64,000 nt of DNA from Methylobacterium mesophilicum (GCF_022179445.1 NZ_BPQU01000011.1:1-64000); one strand, 5' to 3'. Numbered from the stretch's first letter, positions 28,316 through 39,187 are shown. The notes: generated by a model not told the origin, from the letters alone. A program made the numbers and translations.

Positions 28316-29593
28316 TCAGCCCACCTGGCGCAGATGCGATCCGCGCGTCCCGGCTTCCGCCTGCTGGGCGCGGATAAAGGCGGCGATCCGGGGGGCGATG
28401 ACCGTGCGGTAGCGGGAGCCGTTGAACACCCCGTAATGCCCGACGCCGGCCTGGAGATGGTACGCCTTGCGGGATTCGGGCAGGTTCGGAGTCAGGTCGA
28501 GGGCCGCCTTGGTCTGGCCGACCCCGGAGATGTCGTCGTTCTCGCCCTCCACCGCCAGGATGGCGCAGCGGCGGATCGCCCCGAGATCGACCGGGGTGCC
28601 GCGGTGGCGCATCCGGCCCTTCGGCAGGTCATGATCGACGAAGACCGTCTGCACGGTCTGCAGGTAGTATTCCGCGGTCAGGTCCATCACCGCCAGATAC
28701 TCGTCGTAGAAGTCCCGGTGCTTCTCGGCCGAGTCGCCATCGCCCTTCACCAGGTGGTCGAACATGTCGGAATGGGCGGTGACGTGGCGGTCGAGGTTCA
28801 TCGCCATGAAGCCCGACAGCTGCAGGAAGCCAGGATAGACCCGGCGCCAGGCCCCCGGGAAGATCGGCGGCACAAGACTGATCGTGTTGCGCTCGAACCA
28901 GGTCTGGCCGCGCTCCTGGGCGAGGCAGTTCACCGCCGTGGGCGAGCGGCGGGTGTCGATCGGGCCGCCCATCAGGGTCATGGAAGCCGGCACCACGGGC
29001 GCGCCCTTGGCCTCCATGAGCGCCACCGCGGCCAGGACCGGCACCGCCGGCTGGCATACTGCCATGATGTGCAGGTCCGGCCCGAGGACCGCGAACATCT
29101 CCTGCAGGTAGTCGATATAGGTGTCCAGGTCGAAGCGCCCCGCCGCCAGGGGCACCATCCGGGCATCGTTCCAGTCGGTGATGTAGACCCGGTGGTTCGG
29201 CAGCATCGCCTCCACGGTGCCGCGCAGCAGCGTGGCGTAGTGCCCCGACATCGGCGCGACGATGAGCAGCTTCGGCTCCGGCTCGGCGGGCGGGGTCAGG
29301 AAGGCGCGCTCGAACGCGATCAGCCGGCAGAACGGCCGCTCCCAGACGACCCGCTCGCTGACCGGGACCGCTGCGCCGTCGACCAGCGTCTCGGCGAATC
29401 CGAAGGCCGGCTTGCCGTAGCGGCGGGTGGCACGCTCGAACATCTCGCAGCCGGCGCTGACCGCCCGGGCGTAGGGTCCGTAGGCCAGGGGATTGCCGGG
29501 CATCTGGAGGGCGTGGCGGGTCAGGTCGGCGGCGAGCCGGGCCGGCGCCATCATGGCGCGGGCACTCTCATACATCGCGTAAGCCAGAAGCAT
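28316..29593 (-). CDS. phaZ: intracellular polyhydroxybutyrate depolymerase
   Basis: A 425-residue cytosolic enzyme, normal length for the PhaZ1 family that degrades native PHB granules. ATG 29593 with GAGGTGG before it begins MLLAYAMYESARAMMAPARL, the conserved family N terminus; the open frame to 29704 is not needed. The catalytic Cys replaces the lipase-box Ser in HIMAVCQPAVPVLAA, and the family His is in QAGVGHYGVFNGSRYR. Other blocks are VYITDWNDARMVPLAAGRFD and TLMGGPIDTRRSPTAVN. It releases 3-hydroxybutyrate oligomers for reuse and fits the phasin genes at 38.5-39.5 kb. Confidence 0.9.
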   Translation of the reverse strand: MLLAYAMYESARAMMAPARLAADLTRHALQMPGNPLAYGPYARAVSAGCEMFERATRRYGKPAFGFAETLVDGAAVPVSERVVWERPFCRLIAFERAFLTPPAEPEPKLLIVAPMSGHYATLLRGTVEAMLPNHRVYITDWNDARMVPLAAGRFDLDTYIDYLQEMFAVLGPDLHIMAVCQPAVPVLAAVALMEAKGAPVVPASMTLMGGPIDTRRSPTAVNCLAQERGQTWFERNTISLVPPIFPGAWRRVYPGFLQLSGFMAMNLDRHVTAHSDMFDHLVKGDGDSAEKHRDFYDEYLAVMDLTAEYYLQTVQTVFVDHDLPKGRMRHRGTPVDLGAIRRCAILAVEGENDDISGVGQTKAALDLTPNLPESRKAYHLQAGVGHYGVFNGSRYRTVIAPRIAAFIRAQQAEAGTRGSHLRQVG

Positions 29594-29808
29594 CGCCACC
29601 TCGCGTCCCGGGACTGCCGGCGGAACGCCGACAGGCGAAAAGCCTGATGCAACCCGTGGTGCCAGCCTAAGGTTCCACCCTGAACGATCGCGGAACATCC
29701 GCACCCCGGGGCGACTTGCCCGTCACGACCCCGCCGGCTCGACGGGGCCGCACGTCTGCCCAAGCTCTGCGCCCGTGAGGATTCACGCGGCGCTGCACCG
29801 ATGCACGC

Positions 29809-31194
29809 ATGCCCGACAGCAATCTCAACGGCCTCGTCCGCAACGCCCGGCACCTCCGGCTCGACACCTTCGTCCGCCTGCGCTGGCTCGCCATCACCGG
29901 CCAGAGCGCCGCCGTGGTCGGGGCGCAGTTCGGCCTGGGCCTGGCGCTGCCGTTCGGCTGGTGCTTCCTGGTGATCGCCACCTCGTCCTGGCTGAACCTG
30001 GCCCTGCGCATCCGCTTCCCTGCGAGCTACCGCCTGAGCGACGATTCCGCGGCCCTGCTGCTGGCCTTCGACATCGTGCAGCTCGCGGCACTGCTGTTCC
30101 TCACTGGCGGCCTGCAGAACCCGTTCTCGCTGCTGTTCCTCGCCCCCGTGCTGATCTCCGCCACCGCGCTGCCGCCGGAGCGGACCCTGGCGCTCGGCCT
30201 GCTCGCCGTGGGCCTGGCGACGCTGCTCGCCCTGGTGCACCGGCCCCTGCCCTGGTTCTCGGACGGGCGGATCGAGTTGCCGTTCCTATACGTCTCGGGG
30301 GTCTGGACCGCGATCCTGCTCGGGACCGCCTTCACGGGCGTCTACGCGTGGCGGGTCGCCGAGGAGACGCGGCTCCTCGCCCAGGCCCTGGCGGCCACCG
30401 AACTGGTGCTGGCCCGGGAGCAGCACCTGTCGCAGCTTGACGGTCTCGCGGCGGCGGCTGCCCACGAATTGGGCACGCCCCTCGGGACGATCATGCTGGT
30501 GACCAAGGAGCTGATCCGCCAGCTCGGGCCGACCGCCTCGCCGGCGGTGGCCGACGACCTGACCCTGCTGCGCGAGCAGGTCGACCGCTGCCGGGGCATC
30601 CTGGGCAAGCTCACGTCGCTCGACGGCGACGGCGTCGGCTTCCTGGAGACGGTGACGTTCAGCCATCTCGTCGAGGAGTTGGTGGCGCCCCAGCGCGCGC
30701 TCGGCGCGGTGCTCGACATCTCCAGCCAGGGTGAGGGCCCGGAGCCCGCCTGCCGCCGCAACCCCGGGGTGATGTTCGGGCTGGCCAACATCCTCGACAA
30801 CGCGGTCGACTTCGCTGATTCGCGCGTCACCGTGGAAGGCCGCTGGACACCGGAGCGCGTCTGGATCGAGATCCGCGACGACGGTCCGGGCTTCTCCAGC
30901 GAGGTCCTGCTGCGGGCGGGAGAGCCCTACGTAACCACCCGCAGCGCCGACCGCGCGCAGACCGGCGGGACCGTCGGGGCCGGCCTCGGCCTCGGTTTGT
31001 TCATCGCCAAGACCCTGATCGAGCGCTCCGGCGCCCAGATCGCGCTGATGAACGTCTCGGCGCCGGAGGCCCATGGGGCGATCGTGCGCGTCTCCTGGGC
31101 CCGTCACATCTTCGAACGGGGGGCAGCCCCGCGTCATTCGCCGGAACTCAATATCCACGCGCCCCTGCCCCCGGGCGATGTCGTCCCTATATGA
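29809..31194 (+). CDS. regB: redox-responsive sensor histidine kinase RegB/PrrB/ActS
   Basis: A 461-residue membrane kinase. About six helices (residues 25-185) include the quinone-sensing motif GGLQNPF at 100-106. The H box has His219 in AAAAHELGTPLGTIMLV, and Cys261 in EQVDRCRGILGKL matches the redox-active Cys of RegB. The ATPase domain shows NILDNAVDF, 'IEIRDDGPGF' and GAGLGLGLFIAKTL. RegB senses the ubiquinone pool and phosphorylates RegA to control respiration, carbon and nitrogen metabolism. The regA gene follows 58 bases downstream, as in Rhodobacter and relatives. Confidence 0.92.
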   Translation: MPDSNLNGLVRNARHLRLDTFVRLRWLAITGQSAAVVGAQFGLGLALPFGWCFLVIATSSWLNLALRIRFPASYRLSDDSAALLLAFDIVQLAALLFLTGGLQNPFSLLFLAPVLISATALPPERTLALGLLAVGLATLLALVHRPLPWFSDGRIELPFLYVSGVWTAILLGTAFTGVYAWRVAEETRLLAQALAATELVLAREQHLSQLDGLAAAAAHELGTPLGTIMLVTKELIRQLGPTASPAVADDLTLLREQVDRCRGILGKLTSLDGDGVGFLETVTFSHLVEELVAPQRALGAVLDISSQGEGPEPACRRNPGVMFGLANILDNAVDFADSRVTVEGRWTPERVWIEIRDDGPGFSSEVLLRAGEPYVTTRSADRAQTGGTVGAGLGLGLFIAKTLIERSGAQIALMNVSAPEAHGAIVRVSWARHIFERGAAPRHSPELNIHAPLPPGDVVPI

Positions 31195-31252
31195 GGATCA
31201 GACCAAGAACTGACCGAATAATTCCCTTACGAAAACCCGAAAGGAGTACCGG

Positions 31253-31852
31253 ATGCTGACGCAGCCCGGGACCACGACAGCGATCGATCCTGCCGTGATC
31301 AATGAAGCCGATCCCCTCGCCGCCTTCACCGATCGCAGCCTGCTGATCGTGGACGACGACAAGCCGTTCTCGACGCGGCTCGCCCGCGCCATGGAAAGCC
31401 GCGGCTACCACGTCCAGGTCGCCGACAGCGTGGCCGACGGGGTCTCGGCGGTCGAGGCTCGCCCACCCGCCTTCGCGGTGATCGACATGCGGCTGGGCGA
31501 CGGCAACGGCCTCGACGTGATCGCCCGCCTGAAGGAGCGCCGCCCCGAGGCGCGGGGCGTGATCCTGACCGGCTACGGCAACATCGCGACCGCCGTCACG
31601 GCGGTGAAGCTCGGCGCGTTCGACTACCTCGCCAAGCCCGCCGACGCCGACGAGATCCACGGCACGCTGATGGCGCAGCCCGGCGAGCGGGCCGACCCGC
31701 CCGAGAACCCGATGTCGGCGGACCGGGTCCGCTGGGAGCACATCCAGCGGGTCTACGAACTGTGCAGCCGCAACGTCAGCGAGACCGCCCGGCGCCTGAA
31801 CATGCACCGCCGGACCCTGCAGCGGATCCTGGCCAAGCGCGCGCCGCGCTGA
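31253..31852 (+). CDS. regA: response regulator RegA/PrrA/ActR
   Basis: A 199-residue regulator. The receiver domain has the acidic pocket LLIVDDDKPFS and phospho-acceptor Asp78 in FAVIDMRLGDGNGLDV, then LTGYGNIATAVTAVKLGAFD and the Lys in LAKPADADE. The C-terminal Fis-type helix-turn-helix reads NVSETARRLNMHRRTLQRIL. Together with RegB it forms a global redox two-component system. It is slightly longer than Rhodobacter RegA (about 184 residues) owing to an N-terminal extension. ATG 31253 follows AAAGGAG. Confidence 0.93.
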   Translation: MLTQPGTTTAIDPAVINEADPLAAFTDRSLLIVDDDKPFSTRLARAMESRGYHVQVADSVADGVSAVEARPPAFAVIDMRLGDGNGLDVIARLKERRPEARGVILTGYGNIATAVTAVKLGAFDYLAKPADADEIHGTLMAQPGERADPPENPMSADRVRWEHIQRVYELCSRNVSETARRLNMHRRTLQRILAKRAPR

Positions 31853-31972
31853 CGTCGGGAACCGGACGATCCCGGCTCCCGCGGTTGCATAGCCCCACGC
31901 CTCTGGGCTAGCTGCGCGGGTCCCGGGATCGTTTCGTTCCGGGACCTCGCAATCGACCGGGAGACGGGTCTC

Positions 31973-32206
31973 GTGAACGGGCGCAACGCCATCACCATCG
32001 TGAGCATGATGGTCCTCGTCGGCACCGAGGTGTTCGCCGTCGCCATCGCAGCCGGCTGGGCGCTCGCCGGCCTGTTCGACCTGGGCGACCGGGTCGGCCA
32101 CGTGCTGATGGGTCTCTTCAGCCTGTTCGCCGCCTGGATCATGCTCCAGCTCTGGCGCCGGGCGACCAGCATCGAGCCGATCCGCACCCGGGCGACGCCG
32201 CGCTAG
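31973..32206 (+). CDS. small two-helix membrane protein, hypothetical
   Basis: A 77-residue protein from GTG 31973, with GGGAGACGGG upstream. Two hydrophobic segments are present, ITIVSMMVLVGTEVFAVAIA and HVLMGLFSLFAAWIMLQLW, separated by a short polar turn, and the C terminus is basic. No family name is recognised. It lies alone between regA and purS on the same strand. Confidence 0.6.
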   Translation: MNGRNAITIVSMMVLVGTEVFAVAIAAGWALAGLFDLGDRVGHVLMGLFSLFAAWIMLQLWRRATSIEPIRTRATPR

Positions 32207-32337
32207 CCGCGCCGTCCGTCCGACACGGCGTTCGACAGGCCGGCGGCCTTCCTGCTAGGGAACGCGCGACGGCCGCCCGTGTAACGACGCCGCGGGTCGC
32301 GCCCACGTTTTCGGCTGCGCGTGAGACCGGAAGATCC

Positions 32338-32577
32338 ATGAAAGCCCGTATCATCGTCACCTTGAAGACCGGTGTGCTGGACCCGCAGGGCAAGGCGATC
32401 GAGGCCGCGCTCCGGTCGCTGGGCGTCGACGGCGTCGACAGCGTCCGGCAGGGCAAGGTGTTCGACCTCGAAGTCTCCGCCGCCGACGGCGCGGCCGCCG
32501 AGGCCACCCTGCGGACGGCCTGCGAGAAGCTGCTCGCCAACACCGTCGTCGAGAACTACGCGATCGAGATCCTCTGA
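32338..32577 (+). CDS. purS: phosphoribosylformylglycinamidine synthase subunit PurS
   Basis: A 79-residue protein matching the small PurS subunit (usually about 80 residues): MKARIIVTLKTGVLDPQGKA, then RSLGVDGVDSVRQGKVFDLE and a C-terminal ENYAIEIL. PurS bridges PurL and PurQ in the fourth step of purine synthesis, carrying ammonia for FGAM formation. It overlaps purQ by one base (TGATG), so the two are coupled. The purL gene is not in the window. Confidence 0.95.
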   Translation: MKARIIVTLKTGVLDPQGKAIEAALRSLGVDGVDSVRQGKVFDLEVSAADGAAAEATLRTACEKLLANTVVENYAIEIL

Positions 32578-33257
32578 TGCACGCTGCGGTCGTCGTCTTT
32601 CCGGGTTCGAATCGCGAGAGCGACGTCGCCCGGGCCCTGCGCCGGTCTGGCGCGCGGGTCAGCATGGTCTGGCACGCGGATCCGGATCTGCCGGCCGGGA
32701 CCGACCTCGCCGTCCTGCCGGGCGGCTTCTCGTACGGCGACTACCTGCGCTGCGGCGCGATCGCGGGACGCGCAGCCGCCATGGACGCGGTGCGGGCACA
32801 CGCGGCGCGCGGCGGCCTCGTGCTCGGCATCTGCAACGGCTTCCAGATCCTGTGCGAATCGGGCCTGCTGCCGGGCGTCCTGATGCGCAACGTCAACCGC
32901 CGCTTCATCTGCCACCGCCAGACGCTGCGGGTCGAGCGCACCGACACCCGCTTCACCAGCGCCTACACGCAGGGGCAGGTCATCGACGTCTGCGTCGCGC
33001 ATGGCGAGGGCAACTACTTCGCCGACCCCGATACGCTGGCGCGGATCGAGGGCGAGGGCCGCGTGGCGTTCCGGTACTGCGACGCCGCCGGGGCCATCAC
33101 GGTCGAGGCCAACCGCAACGGCTCCCTCAACGCCATCGCGGGGGTCTACTCGGAGGGCGGCAACGTCCTCGGGATGATGCCGCACCCGGAGAACTTCGTC
33201 GAAAGCCTGATCGGCGGCACCGACGGGCGCGGTCTCTTCGACAGTCTCGCCGCGTGA
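32577..33257 (+). CDS. purQ: phosphoribosylformylglycinamidine synthase subunit PurQ
   Basis: A 226-residue class I glutamine amidotransferase. The nucleophile Cys is in LVLGICNGFQILCESGLLPG and the His-Glu pair in MMPHPENFVE. The N terminus AAVVVFPGSNRESDVARAL is a PurQ signature. It hydrolyses glutamine and supplies ammonia to PurL. After its stop codon come a CtrA-type site, an sRNA candidate and an intrinsic terminator. Confidence 0.95.
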   Translation: MHAAVVVFPGSNRESDVARALRRSGARVSMVWHADPDLPAGTDLAVLPGGFSYGDYLRCGAIAGRAAAMDAVRAHAARGGLVLGICNGFQILCESGLLPGVLMRNVNRRFICHRQTLRVERTDTRFTSAYTQGQVIDVCVAHGEGNYFADPDTLARIEGEGRVAFRYCDAAGAITVEANRNGSLNAIAGVYSEGGNVLGMMPHPENFVESLIGGTDGRGLFDSLAA

Positions 33258-33279
33258 GCTTTTGGCTGAAAACTGGTTT

Positions 33280-33294
33280 TTAACCGGCGATTAA
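33280..33294. promoter_or_regulatory. CtrA-type binding site (TTAA-N7-TTAA)
   Basis: A perfect TTAA-N7-TTAA (TTAACCGGCGATTAA), the full CtrA consensus. It ends about 17 bases before the 5' stem of the sRNA candidate, the spacing at which CtrA overlaps the -35 region of activated promoters. A CATAAA hexamer at 33306-33311 could serve as -10. The only other perfect match noticed is in the putative origin. Confidence 0.6.
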
Positions 33295-33310
33295 GGTTCA
33301 CGGGGCATAA

Positions 33311-33414
33311 AGAGGCATCCAGAATTCTGGATATCGAGTTGGATGGTTCCGTCCGCTCTGTTTGATGCCTCCCTGATGACTCTCCCAAGCCGCCCCCAAC
33401 CGGGCGGCTTTTTT
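33311..33414 (+). ncRNA. candidate small RNA with anti-Shine-Dalgarno motifs
   Basis: About 104 bases ending in an intrinsic terminator. Bases 33312-33319 (GAGGCATC) pair perfectly with 33364-33371 (GATGCCTC), enclosing a loop region that holds the small palindrome CAGAATTCTG (33320-33329). Pyrimidine-rich segments CCTCCC (33368-33373) and CTCTCCC (33380-33386) could pair with ribosome binding sites, as in AbcR/alpha-r15-type RNAs of Rhizobiales. I cannot test homology. Alternatively it is only the 3' untranslated region of purQ. Confidence 0.45.
33387..33414 (+). terminator. Rho-independent terminator after purQ / sRNA candidate
   Basis: AGCCGCCC (33388-33395) pairs with GGGCGGCT (33402-33409) around a six-base loop, followed by a run of T to 33414. 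The stem is perfect. Confidence 0.88.
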
Positions 33415-33453
33415 CTGTCTTTGGGAGTTCAGCGCCGCCACATCGCCCGCCTC

Positions 33454-33565
33454 GTCATCCCGGGGCCGCGAAGCGGAACCCGGGATCCATAACCGCCGAC
33501 AGATCAAGACCTCGCACCGTCGGCGGTTATGGGTTCCGGGTTCGCCTGCGGCGCCCCGGAATGAC
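33454..33565. repeat. intergenic inverted repeat, family D
   Basis: The left arm (GTCATCCCGGGGCCGCGAAG, then CATAACCGCCGAC) and the right arm (GTCGGCGGTTATGGGTTCCG, then CGCCCCGGAATGAC) are reverse complements with a few mismatches. It resembles the 'CGTCATTCCGGGG' dispersed palindromes common in Rhizobiales. It lies between the purQ terminator and the PBP1A stop codon. Confidence 0.75.
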
Positions 33566-33591
33566 CGGGTGGTTCATCCTGCGGCCGTTCC

Positions 33592-36009
<2,418 letters not shown>

Positions 36010-36178
36010 CCGGTGTTCCGCTCGTCGCTGGCCCGGCCGCCTGCCGGGTTCGGCTCATCCGGCACGGGCGTCCATTCTCGACGCGGTCGGCTCCCGGACG
36101 CTCCCGTGAAGCCCCCTCGGATTACCGGTTCAACGGCGGTGCGACGGGGCGTTCGGACGTCCCGTATCGACACTTACT

Positions 36179-37459
36179 CTATGGTAAAACTGGGGCGACG
36201 GCGGCCGACCGTCGCGTGATCAGCGCGGGCCTGAGCGTCGCGCGGTTGCCGAAGAACTGGTCGATCGCCTTGGCCATGGAGCCGGTGACGCCCGCCCGCC
36301 ACTCGGGCGATTGCAGCATCTCCAGGTCGCGCTTGCTCGACAGATAGCCGAGTTCCACCAGCACGCTCGGCACGTCGGGGGAGCGCAGCACCATGAAGCG
36401 CGCCTCCCGGTGGGGCTTGGCGCTCATCTCCATGACCGGGGCGAGCTGGCCCATCAGCGTGCGGGCGAAGCCCGACGAGAAGCCCCGGGTCTCGCGCAGG
36501 GTCAGCTCCTGCAGGATGTCGGCGATGTCCGGGGGGGCCTCGGCGGCGTCGGCCCCGGCCGCCGCGTCGGCCCGGTTCTCGCGCTCGGCGAGCTTGGCGG
36601 ATTCGATGTCGGTGGCCTTCTCGGCGTTGGTGTAGATCGTGGCGCCCCGCACCTGCGGGGCCGCCGAGATCGAATCCGCGTGGATCGACACGAACAGGTC
36701 GGCCTTGGCCTCGCGGGCGATGCGCACGCGTTCGGCGAGCGGCACGAACACGTCCCGGTCGCGGGTCATCCGGACCCGGTAGCGTCCCCCGGCTTCGAGT
36801 TTACCGACCAGCGCCTGCGCGAAGCCGAACACGATGTCCTTCTCGAACACCCCGCCCACCGCGATCGCCCCGGGATCGGTGCCGCCATGCCCGGCATCGA
36901 CCATGATCAGCGGGCGCTGGTCGGCGGGCTCGGGCGGGGCGCTGCGTGCCTGGGCGGGGGCCGGATCGCTGGCGGCGGCGGCCTTGCGGAAGGCCTCGCG
37001 CTCGACCCGCTGGAGCGGGATCGTCAGCAGCACCGCACCGTCCCGGGCCCGGGTCACGGTCTCGATCCGCCCGATCGCGGCCGGGGCGGCCAGATCGATC
37101 ACGACCCGGGAGCGGCCGGGGGCGAACAACCCGTAGCGGAACGACTGGACCACGCCCTCGCGGCGGCGCCCGGCGCCGGAATCGAGCTGGAAGTTGACCT
37201 CGGGCAGATCGATCACCGCCCGGTCGGGCCGCTCCATCACGAAGCCGCGCGCCTCCACGGCCCGCGACAGCGTCAGGGTGAGCCGCGTGGTGCCGGCCTG
37301 GCTGGCGAGATCCGCCCCGATGGCGACCGCGGGCGCCGGCCCGGCGGGCGGAGTGGTCGGCTTGTCGCCGTTCTGGGCCACGACCGGCGTCGCCGCCAGC
37401 GTCGCGGCGAGGCAGAGGCGGTACAAGGCGGAACGGATCAGGTGCGCACAGCTCGGCAT
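36179..37459 (-). CDS. amiC: N-acetylmuramoyl-L-alanine amidase with AMIN domain (AmiC type)
   Basis: A 426-residue exported zinc amidase. A signal peptide (to about residue 28) is followed by an AMIN domain (about 50-155) that targets the septum, and a catalytic Amidase_3 domain beginning LIMVDAGHGGTDPGAIAVGG. Zinc ligands are His in DAGHGG, Glu in GVFEKDIVFGFA and His in VSIHADSI; the catalytic Glu is in VLVELGYLSSKRD. It cleaves the peptide from glycan strands during daughter-cell separation. Its activity in other bacteria depends on LytM proteins such as EnvC or NlpD, not seen here. The gene pair with mrcA is common in alphaproteobacteria. Confidence 0.93.
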   Translation of the reverse strand: MPSCAHLIRSALYRLCLAATLAATPVVAQNGDKPTTPPAGPAPAVAIGADLASQAGTTRLTLTLSRAVEARGFVMERPDRAVIDLPEVNFQLDSGAGRRREGVVQSFRYGLFAPGRSRVVIDLAAPAAIGRIETVTRARDGAVLLTIPLQRVEREAFRKAAAASDPAPAQARSAPPEPADQRPLIMVDAGHGGTDPGAIAVGGVFEKDIVFGFAQALVGKLEAGGRYRVRMTRDRDVFVPLAERVRIAREAKADLFVSIHADSISAAPQVRGATIYTNAEKATDIESAKLAERENRADAAAGADAAEAPPDIADILQELTLRETRGFSSGFARTLMGQLAPVMEMSAKPHREARFMVLRSPDVPSVLVELGYLSSKRDLEMLQSPEWRAGVTGSMAKAIDQFFGNRATLRPALITRRSAAVAPVLP

Positions 37460-37608
37460 CGGTCCGGATTCATCTCCCGTGCCCTCAGCCCAGGCATAGG
37501 ATGATCGTGGTTAATCGATGGTTGCGGGTGCGACCTGGCGGGTTCCCGCGATGGACAACCCGAATGTGACGGTCCTGGGTTCAGCGCCGGATCACGGGGT
37601 GACATCGA

Positions 37609-38127
37609 TCAATGGCCAGGATGAGGGTCGGTCGGCCCCGGATCGTCGTCCCACCACGTGGCCGGGTCGAACGGATCCACCAGCGGCACGGACGAGGCCT
37701 TGAAGTCCGAAAGATTGCGCGTCGCAATCCCGTAGCGATGGACGAGCGCCGAAGCCAGGATCGCCTTGTCCCCATCACGGATGGAGGGAAACCGGACCGA
37801 GACGTCGGCCCAACGTTCGGCCACGTCGGCGTCGATCGAAACGATGCGGTCGGCGAAGCGGGATCGCAAATGTCCGTACCAGTCCGCCTTGATGTCGAGG
37901 ACGGCTTGGTCGCGTCGTCGGGCCCGCGGGTCTTTCAAGCGCTCGATCCGCAAGGTCTCCAACGCGAGCCCACGGCGAATCTCCGCGATGGTCACGGCGC
38001 TGATCCGGAGGAGATGGGCGTTGCGCCGGATCCAGCGCGAGGCCGGCGGATCCGGATCGTCCTTCGTCGCGGACGGTCGCGAGATCACGTTCGTGTCTAC
38101 GATCCAGCCGGCCGGCGGCTCAGTCAC
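37609..38127 (-). CDS. vapC: PIN-domain toxin (VapC-like)
   Basis: A 172-residue putative ribonuclease. The acidic Mg2+ site is visible: Asp in WIVDTNVISRPS, Glu in AVTIAEIRRGL, Asp in SIRDGDKAILASAL and Asp in TRNLSDFKAS. VapC toxins cleave tRNA or rRNA unless neutralised by the antitoxin. It overlaps the Phd-like antitoxin gene by eight bases, the antitoxin being first, as usual for type II pairs. At 172 residues it is longer than typical VapC (about 135), owing to a mid insertion around ARRRDQAVLDIKADW and a C-terminal tail. Confidence 0.87.
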   Translation of the reverse strand: MTEPPAGWIVDTNVISRPSATKDDPDPPASRWIRRNAHLLRISAVTIAEIRRGLALETLRIERLKDPRARRRDQAVLDIKADWYGHLRSRFADRIVSIDADVAERWADVSVRFPSIRDGDKAILASALVHRYGIATRNLSDFKASSVPLVDPFDPATWWDDDPGPTDPHPGH

Positions 38128-38359
38128 CGGACAGGCTCAGGCCGACGTCCTTGTCGAAATCCGCCTCTTCGAGCGGCGACGCGAGCAGGAAGTTTGCGAA
38201 CGCGGCGTCGGCTTGGGTCTTCAGGCGCTCGTAATGCTCCATCGACAGCACCACCCCCACGGGCTCGGCGTGCCGGAGCAGCATCTGGGGGCCGTCCTTG
38301 GCCGCATCGACCAGCCGACCGAAGTTCTGCTTGGCGTCGGCCGCCTGCCAGGATCGCAT
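38120..38359 (-). CDS. Phd/YefM-type antitoxin
   Basis: A 79-residue protein starting MRSWQAADAKQNFGRLVDAA, the canonical Phd/YefM N-terminal DNA-binding fold, then GPQMLLRHAEPVGVVLSMEH. The C-terminal acidic stretch (PLEEADFDKDVGLSL) should wrap the toxin. ATG 38359 is preferred over ATG 38416, because the palindromic operator at 38377-38408 lies in the extra 57 bases and would otherwise be coding. It represses its own operon alone or with the toxin. Confidence 0.85.
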   Translation of the reverse strand: MRSWQAADAKQNFGRLVDAAKDGPQMLLRHAEPVGVVLSMEHYERLKTQADAAFANFLLASPLEEADFDKDVGLSLSGD

Positions 38360-38376
38360 GACATCATCTCGGGAAG

Positions 38377-38408
38377 GGACAGATTGGACATTATGTCCAC
38401 TTCTGTCC
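38377..38408. promoter_or_regulatory. palindromic operator of the toxin-antitoxin operon
   Basis: A perfect 7-1-7 palindrome TGGACATTATGTCCA at 38385-38399, nested in outer half-sites GGACAGA (38377-38383) and TCTGTCC (38402-38408). It lies just upstream of the antitoxin start. Phd-type antitoxins bind short palindromes at this position. Confidence 0.7.
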
Positions 38409-38535
38409 TTCGGCAAGGCGGGCGGGGCCGGAGCGGTCGCCGTCGAGGCGATGTCGGTTCGGTGTGAGCGAGCGCCGCGTATCGATGCTTCGACGCTGTC
38501 GCCGGCCTGATCGCATCAAGCCGGCACCCGTGCCG

Positions 38536-39024
38536 TCAGCGGAACGTGACGAGGCGGCTCGCCTGGCGGAACAAGGCGCTCCAGCAGGTCAGGGAGGCGT
38601 CGGCGGCGCGCTGGACCTCGCCCATCTGGAGGCGGATCAGCTCGGTCGGTGAGCCGGCTTGCGACAACGCGCGGATATGCGCCAGTGCGGCCTCGCCCTC
38701 GCCCTGCATGTACTGGGCGATGGTCGTGCCGATGCCGTCGCTCCCTGGACGATAGGACGTGCCCTTGGCCGGAGGGTCCGCGGCGACCGCGCCGTTCGGA
38801 GCGGGCTCGACCGTGACGGGCGGGACGAAGGCGGCCACCGGCAACGCGGCCGGCGCGCTCGGCTCGGCGGCATCCCGGCTCGGAGAGACAACGGTCTCCG
38901 TGGCCTTGGACACGGCATCCGCCGGGATGGCCGTATCGGTCGCTGGTGCGGCCGTACCCGGTTCGACGCCGAGTTGCGGATTCCAGGTGAAGCGGGGCCT
39001 CTTGGGTCGACGCGGCTTGCCCAT
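38536..39024 (-). CDS. phasin-like protein with disordered N-terminal half
   Basis: A 162-residue protein. The N terminus is basic (MGKPRRPKRPRFTWNPQLGV) and residues 20-90 are Ala/Pro-rich and probably disordered. The C-terminal 70 residues (IAQYMQGEGEAALAHIRALS, then LIRLQMGEVQRAADASLTCW) form an amphipathic helical segment resembling phasin C termini. It is next to the PhaP gene on the same strand. A role on PHB granules is inferred from neighbourhood and helical pattern; a PhaM- or DNA-tethering-type role is also possible because of the basic tail. Confidence 0.55.
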   Translation of the reverse strand: MGKPRRPKRPRFTWNPQLGVEPGTAAPATDTAIPADAVSKATETVVSPSRDAAEPSAPAALPVAAFVPPVTVEPAPNGAVAADPPAKGTSYRPGSDGIGTTIAQYMQGEGEAALAHIRALSQAGSPTELIRLQMGEVQRAADASLTCWSALFRQASRLVTFR

Positions 39025-39187
39025 GGCGGATCGTCTCCTCGTTCGCGTCGGGCCCCCTGACGGAGCGCCGGCCGGAGGGAAGGACCGCCTGTGTCTGATG
39101 GGCTCGGGTCTGAACGATCCGGCGGTGCCCGCCCTCTGGGGCCGGGCACCGCCGCACTCCGTCCGCCGGGGCGGACCGAGCTATGTC

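Noticed and set aside
37507..37521. TTAATCGATGGTTG upstream of the amidase gene as a CtrA site
   Set aside because: Only the first half matches; the second half is TTGC rather than TTAA, so it is too weak to call.
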